Source: Phycomyces blakesleeanus NRRL 1555(-) (taxonomy: Eukaryota; Mucoromycota; Mucoromycetes; Mucorales; Phycomycetaceae). From it: DNA of 64,000 nt. The DNA is taken from the NCBI RefSeq assembly GCF_001638985.1, contig NW_017265137.1, positions 2,109,554-2,173,553 of the forward strand, given 5' to 3'. Positions 60,055-64,000 of this stretch are shown here, piece after piece. Position 1 is the stretch's first letter; the number at the start of each line of letters is the position of its first letter. The notes beneath the pieces are model-generated. The model was not told where the DNA came from, did not search any database, and saw only the letters and a program-made list of their open reading frames with translations. The position numbers and the translations under genes were made by a program.

Positions 60055-61175
60055 ATGCCTCGCGAACATCTTCAATCAACAAAGGTGGCTTTGATCCTCT
60101 GCTCATGCTTCTTTGCTTATGGTGTACGTTTTTGCTCTATTAAACGAATTTACATTTACAACATAATATATATATATATATATGTGTGTGTATATATGCA
60201 TTTCTCATAACCCTATTTTCTTTGCAAACAAACAAACAAACAAACAAATAGACTTTCTGGTCTGACTGGGCCTTTGATTACTATATTCTCTGGGCAAACA
60301 CCGCAGAACATCCTGAAGCCATTCCTCGTGCAGTGGTAAGAATTATAAAGAAACCAAAAAAAAAATAAAAAAATAAAAATATGGAATCTTGCTCATCAAG
60401 ATGCATCAAATTATGAACAATGTAGCTTTATTACACCACCCATGCCCAAGCACCTGACATCCTCAAGTATATTCCTTTTGTCAACTTGCTCATCGCTGCT
60501 TTCGGTTTCGCTGCTGGCTTGGCCAACATGACTGATGGCAATATTCTTTTTGATGGAGCTTCTTTGGGTAAGATATATATATATATATGTGTGTGTGTGT
60601 GTTTGATTCGATTGTGATTTCTTTTTTGAAATTGGTCCTTGTGTATGTATGCTTATTAATTTCTTTTTTCTTTTTTTTTTCTAAAAAAAAAACAATATCT
60701 AATAATAATAGTCTTGTTGTTGTTTGGATTATCCACTTATGCTACCTCTGTCAAGCCTGGTAAGTAAAAATAATAATAAAGCACTTGATGATTTTTTTTT
60801 TATTAAAAAAAAATATTTACAGCATTGAAGGTCATTACAACCTCTTTGGATCAGGATGAGCTTAGAACATCTCTGAACAACATTGCTGCTGCCCATTTTA
60901 TCATTGTACTTGCCATCACAGGTAAATGTTACTTTTATCTATCAGAACACAAAATTATTAAAAAGGAATTAGAAAGGGAATAATTGTAAAAAGAAATATA
61001 TAAATGAAAAGTATTCTGACTATTTTTTGTTTTTGTTTTTGTTTTATATAACAAATAAATACATATTATAGGTATTGTTGGTCTTCAGGTCGCTCACTAC
61101 ATTCTCTCCAAGAGAGCCAACAAGGCAGAGGTTGTCTATGTTCAAGAGGTTATTACCAAGAAAAAGACAAAATAA
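60055..61175 (+). CDS. SHR3: Shr3-family ER chaperone for amino acid permeases
   Basis: Six exons, 60055-60123, 60252-60335, 60426-60567, 60712-60759, 60823-60921 and 61072-61175; 181 aa. Four hydrophobic segments lie at about 9-24, 66-84, 97-113 and 135-155. Family signatures are FDYYILW near the first lumenal loop, YYTTHAQAPDILKY, then LFDGASLVLLLFGLSTYATSVKP and LNNIAAAHFIIVLAITGIV, matching the order in yeast Shr3 (YDYHLLW, LFDGGSLVLF, AASQ..I). Shr3 keeps amino acid permeases folded in the ER membrane so they can enter COPII vesicles. The C-terminal tail is short and basic, ending in a run of Lys, and could act in ER retrieval or COPII contact. Small exons all have good splice sites and preserve frame. 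Confidence 0.92.
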
Positions 61176-64000
61176 GTAACTTTTTTTTTTATTAAAGAAA
61201 AAAAAAAGTGATTTATATGTGTATATATAGAATATATGTATGTATATGTATTTTTGTGTATAATGTAGTTCCGATTCTTAGTATCAGTATCAGTATTAGT
61301 ATTATTCGTATTGTTATATTTATGCTCGATAATAAAATATATATATAAAAAAGAACACCAGTTTCTTGTAACTTCTAGATTTTTTTTTTGTTTGCATGTT
61401 AAAATATATTTCCAAACATAGCAGTTATCCATATGTTTAGTGTGTGAATAGTGGTGGTGGTCCTTGTATATCAGTATATAAAAGAACCAAGTAAGTGAAT
61501 TGTACTGACAATCTACACACACACACAGAGAGAGAGAGAAAAAAAAGACCTGAAAAAATATTCTTGCGTAGTTTATTATTGGTTTCTTTCTTTAGATGTT
61601 TTTGATTACACAAAAAATGATCCTATTTTGATCAAGACTATGGCCGTATTTAATGACTTGAACTTGTTACAGTTGCTTTCACGACTATTAATAGTATTGT
61701 CGATATGATTTGCCAAACCATTGTTATTTTTCCCTCTAAAGTTTGAATTATAGAGGTATAAAGTCAGTATAAAAAAAAAGAGATTGTTACGATGCTATCA
61801 TAGCAAATAAGAAAAGAAGAGGGCTTTTTAGCTGCACTTTGTAACAATAAAAAAAAAAGTATGCTATTGTCGCTATTCCAAACATTTAGGTGTATCTGAT
61901 AAAAAAATATATAGTGCTTCTGGGATCCGTTATCCTCAAAATTAGTTAACATCTAGATACATCACTAAGAAGAGTATATTTTTATATATAATATCAAGCT
62001 ATTTTACGAAAGAGCCATTTTTAATAAGATAATTGAAACTATCTTGATCAAATCGGTCAAACCAAATGGCATCATGCTGTACTGAAAAGAAATTATCATA
62101 ATCACAATAAATAGGTGTCCATATCTGGTACGTTGTTACTGACATTGAGCTTACTTGATGAGTGACAGTGGCTAGTGGCAGCCGATATGACTTACCGATA
62201 TATGGTAGTCGGATAACAGCTCATTAATGGTAATCCGTTTTTAACCTCTTTAATAATCCACACACACAAAGAGAACCAATACCTCCCTTCCGCTCCTATC
62301 TTGTTTTATCTTCTTCTCCTTCTTTTTTTACAAGACTTTTATTGGAGTAATATAAGGGAAAAAATTTGATAAACTAATGAAACCACCTTTTTTTTATATC
62401 AGGTTAGTCTTGTAGCAAGAAGAGTTAGATGCCCTTGTAGGGTTGTAATCAAGAAGTAAATACGATCATACGGGAATTGGCTCTTAAACCATAATAATTT
62501 TATGATATGTCTTATGCTTACTTTCAGAGATAATATTCTTTGGCACGAAATAAAAAAGCAAATATTTATCAAAGACAAAGACTTCACATTATTCTGTATT
62601 AGTAATGTTTATTAGACCTTGTGCTAATTAATTTGACCAGATATTTAACTTATTAGCGGCACTTTTACAAGCAATAATAATAATTGAACAGGATTTGATG
62701 GGAAAGAAAAAAAAAGTCGTACTCGACCATAGCTTCCATAGTGTGGTTGTACGAGATGACTACTGACGGTTTACTTTTCTTTAAGAAATAATATCAAGGC
62801 AATATTTGCCTAGCTCTTTACAAAAAGAAAGCTCAATTTTAACAGGTGGTATATTTATTTATTTATTTCATTGTCCTGTTAATATTTAATCCATATTCAA
62901 TAAGTTATAGCAAGATGATAAAGACCAAAATCCAAAAAGAAAAAAAAGAGAAAAAAGGGGATCTATGATGTTGATTAAATTTCTAAAGAGGTCTAGTTGG
63001 TAGTGAGGTCGCACAGACACAAATAGCCCTTGAGTGCTTTTAATTGGATAGCAAGCCATTTTCAGTGGCACTTGTGTTACGGAAATTGATAGATTCAAAA
63101 TTTGGCCTTATTGGGTCTTTGACGTTGTGTGACTTTTTTTTTCTTCTTCTTGTTATTCTTATATAACAAAAAAAAAAAGGCAAATATAAGTAAAAGAAGA
63201 AGAATATCAGGAGAAATTGCAAAGGTCAAAAAATGCATAGAGCCACAACCAATACACACAAATATAGTACATATACATTATATTCTCAAAGACACCATTT
63301 ATATATTGGGTACCTTCTTTCAAAATAAATAAATAAAATGCGCTGGTTTAAAATGGGGTTTTTATAGTACTCCGATAAGATTAAGACGCGTTTTTTATTG
63401 TGTTTATCGTTTCAAAAATTTAAATCTCAATTATACCATTTTGTAAATCGACCCGAAACACTTATCGTTTTAATACAGATATTAATAATAAGAATAGAAT
63501 ATACCAAAATGAGTATATCATTTATATATGGCATATAAGGTACATCTAAAACCATATTGATAGATTTGTTAGTTTGTCTTACTACAAGGTCTTTATTCGT
63601 GGGAAAAAAAAGGGTTAGTTACGGGATATCTTTTTATTTGTGTTTAAGAAAAGGGCACAAAAATATCTCATCTTTTTACATCGCCAAATAAGATTAGGTT
63701 CATCGGATTTGAAACTATATCTCGATATATAGTTTTTTTCTGGTATATTTGTGTAGCATTATATTCTCCGATTACAAATATCTGTGATAAAAAGAAGAAG
63801 AAAGATTCTGTGTACAAATTTTAACTTTATTTCTGAAAAATTGGGTCGTAAAAATAAGAAGATGAGGAAGAAAAAAAAATTTATACAAGGCACTAGGCAG
63901 AAAACGATTATCTCCATTCAAGTATTGCATTATATGGTAAGTACTTCCAGCTTCCCCGCATATTATTTTCTATTATTATTCTTATTAGTTAATATTTATG
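61176..64000. other. Terminal AT-rich region, no gene seen
   Basis: 2.8 kb with poly-A/T tracts, an ATT/ATC-like repeat near 61276-61310 and short simple repeats. Frames are short, low in complexity and show no conserved motif on either strand. A gene starting or ending just past 64000 cannot be excluded. Confidence 0.5.

Overview
The window looks like nuclear chromosomal DNA of an early-diverging filamentous fungus, most likely Mucoromycota. It is very AT-rich and full of microsatellites and homopolymer tracts. Nearly every gene is cut by short GT-AG introns, most about 50-200 nt. The gene set is fungal: division 2 chitin synthase, fused trehalose synthase/phosphatase, Kre9-type secreted protein, CipC-like stress protein, Shr3, Pho88 and Orm. 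Some proteins resemble animal families rather than yeast ones (ANKRD40-like, SVIP-like, NDUFB10-type complex I subunit). There are no bacterial-style operons, and I found no rRNA, tRNA or CRISPR. Genus cannot be fixed by eye. All exon limits were placed by hand from splice signals, frame and family conservation; no searches were run.

Layout. 1-242: 5' end of a striatin-family gene (minus strand, runs off the window). 1.7-11.3 kb, all plus strand: Pho88/Snd3, Gyp5/EVI5-type RabGAP, glycine-cleavage T protein, Kre9/Knh1-like secreted protein, ANKRD40-like protein. 13.9-22.2 kb: trehalose-6-phosphate synthase/phosphatase-like gene, then a class IV-like chitin synthase. 23.5-25.6 kb (minus): four-helix membrane RING-H2 ligase. 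27.8-34.8 kb: EF-hand mitochondrial carrier, TUG-type UBX protein, CipC-like gene. 38-45 kb: Ies2-like INO80 subunit, a complex I subunit (minus), and two convergent F-box/LRR paralogues followed by a Tc1/mariner-like MITE. 47.8-61.2 kb: many small genes, mostly membrane or ER related: an unrecognised membrane protein, Orm, a tail-anchored-like protein, a minimal Nup98-like protein (minus), an SVIP-like p97 cofactor with micro-exons, a GNAT acetyltransferase, an ambiguous small gene (minus) and Shr3. 61.2-64 kb: AT-rich DNA with no gene I can support.

How the genes relate. Most neighbours are functionally independent. Loose themes are cell wall and surface (chitin synthase, Kre9-like), carbohydrate stress metabolism (trehalose), mitochondria (T protein, carrier, NDUFB10-like), and ER membrane proteostasis (Pho88, RING-H2 ligase, Orm, Shr3, and two p97-cofactor types, UBX and SVIP-like). 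The most unusual items are a GLEBS plus Nup98-APD protein without FG repeats and without the autocleavage triad, an SVIP-like gene whose first coding exon is only the ATG and whose last is two codons plus stop, and a trehalose phosphatase domain with D-x-E instead of D-x-D.
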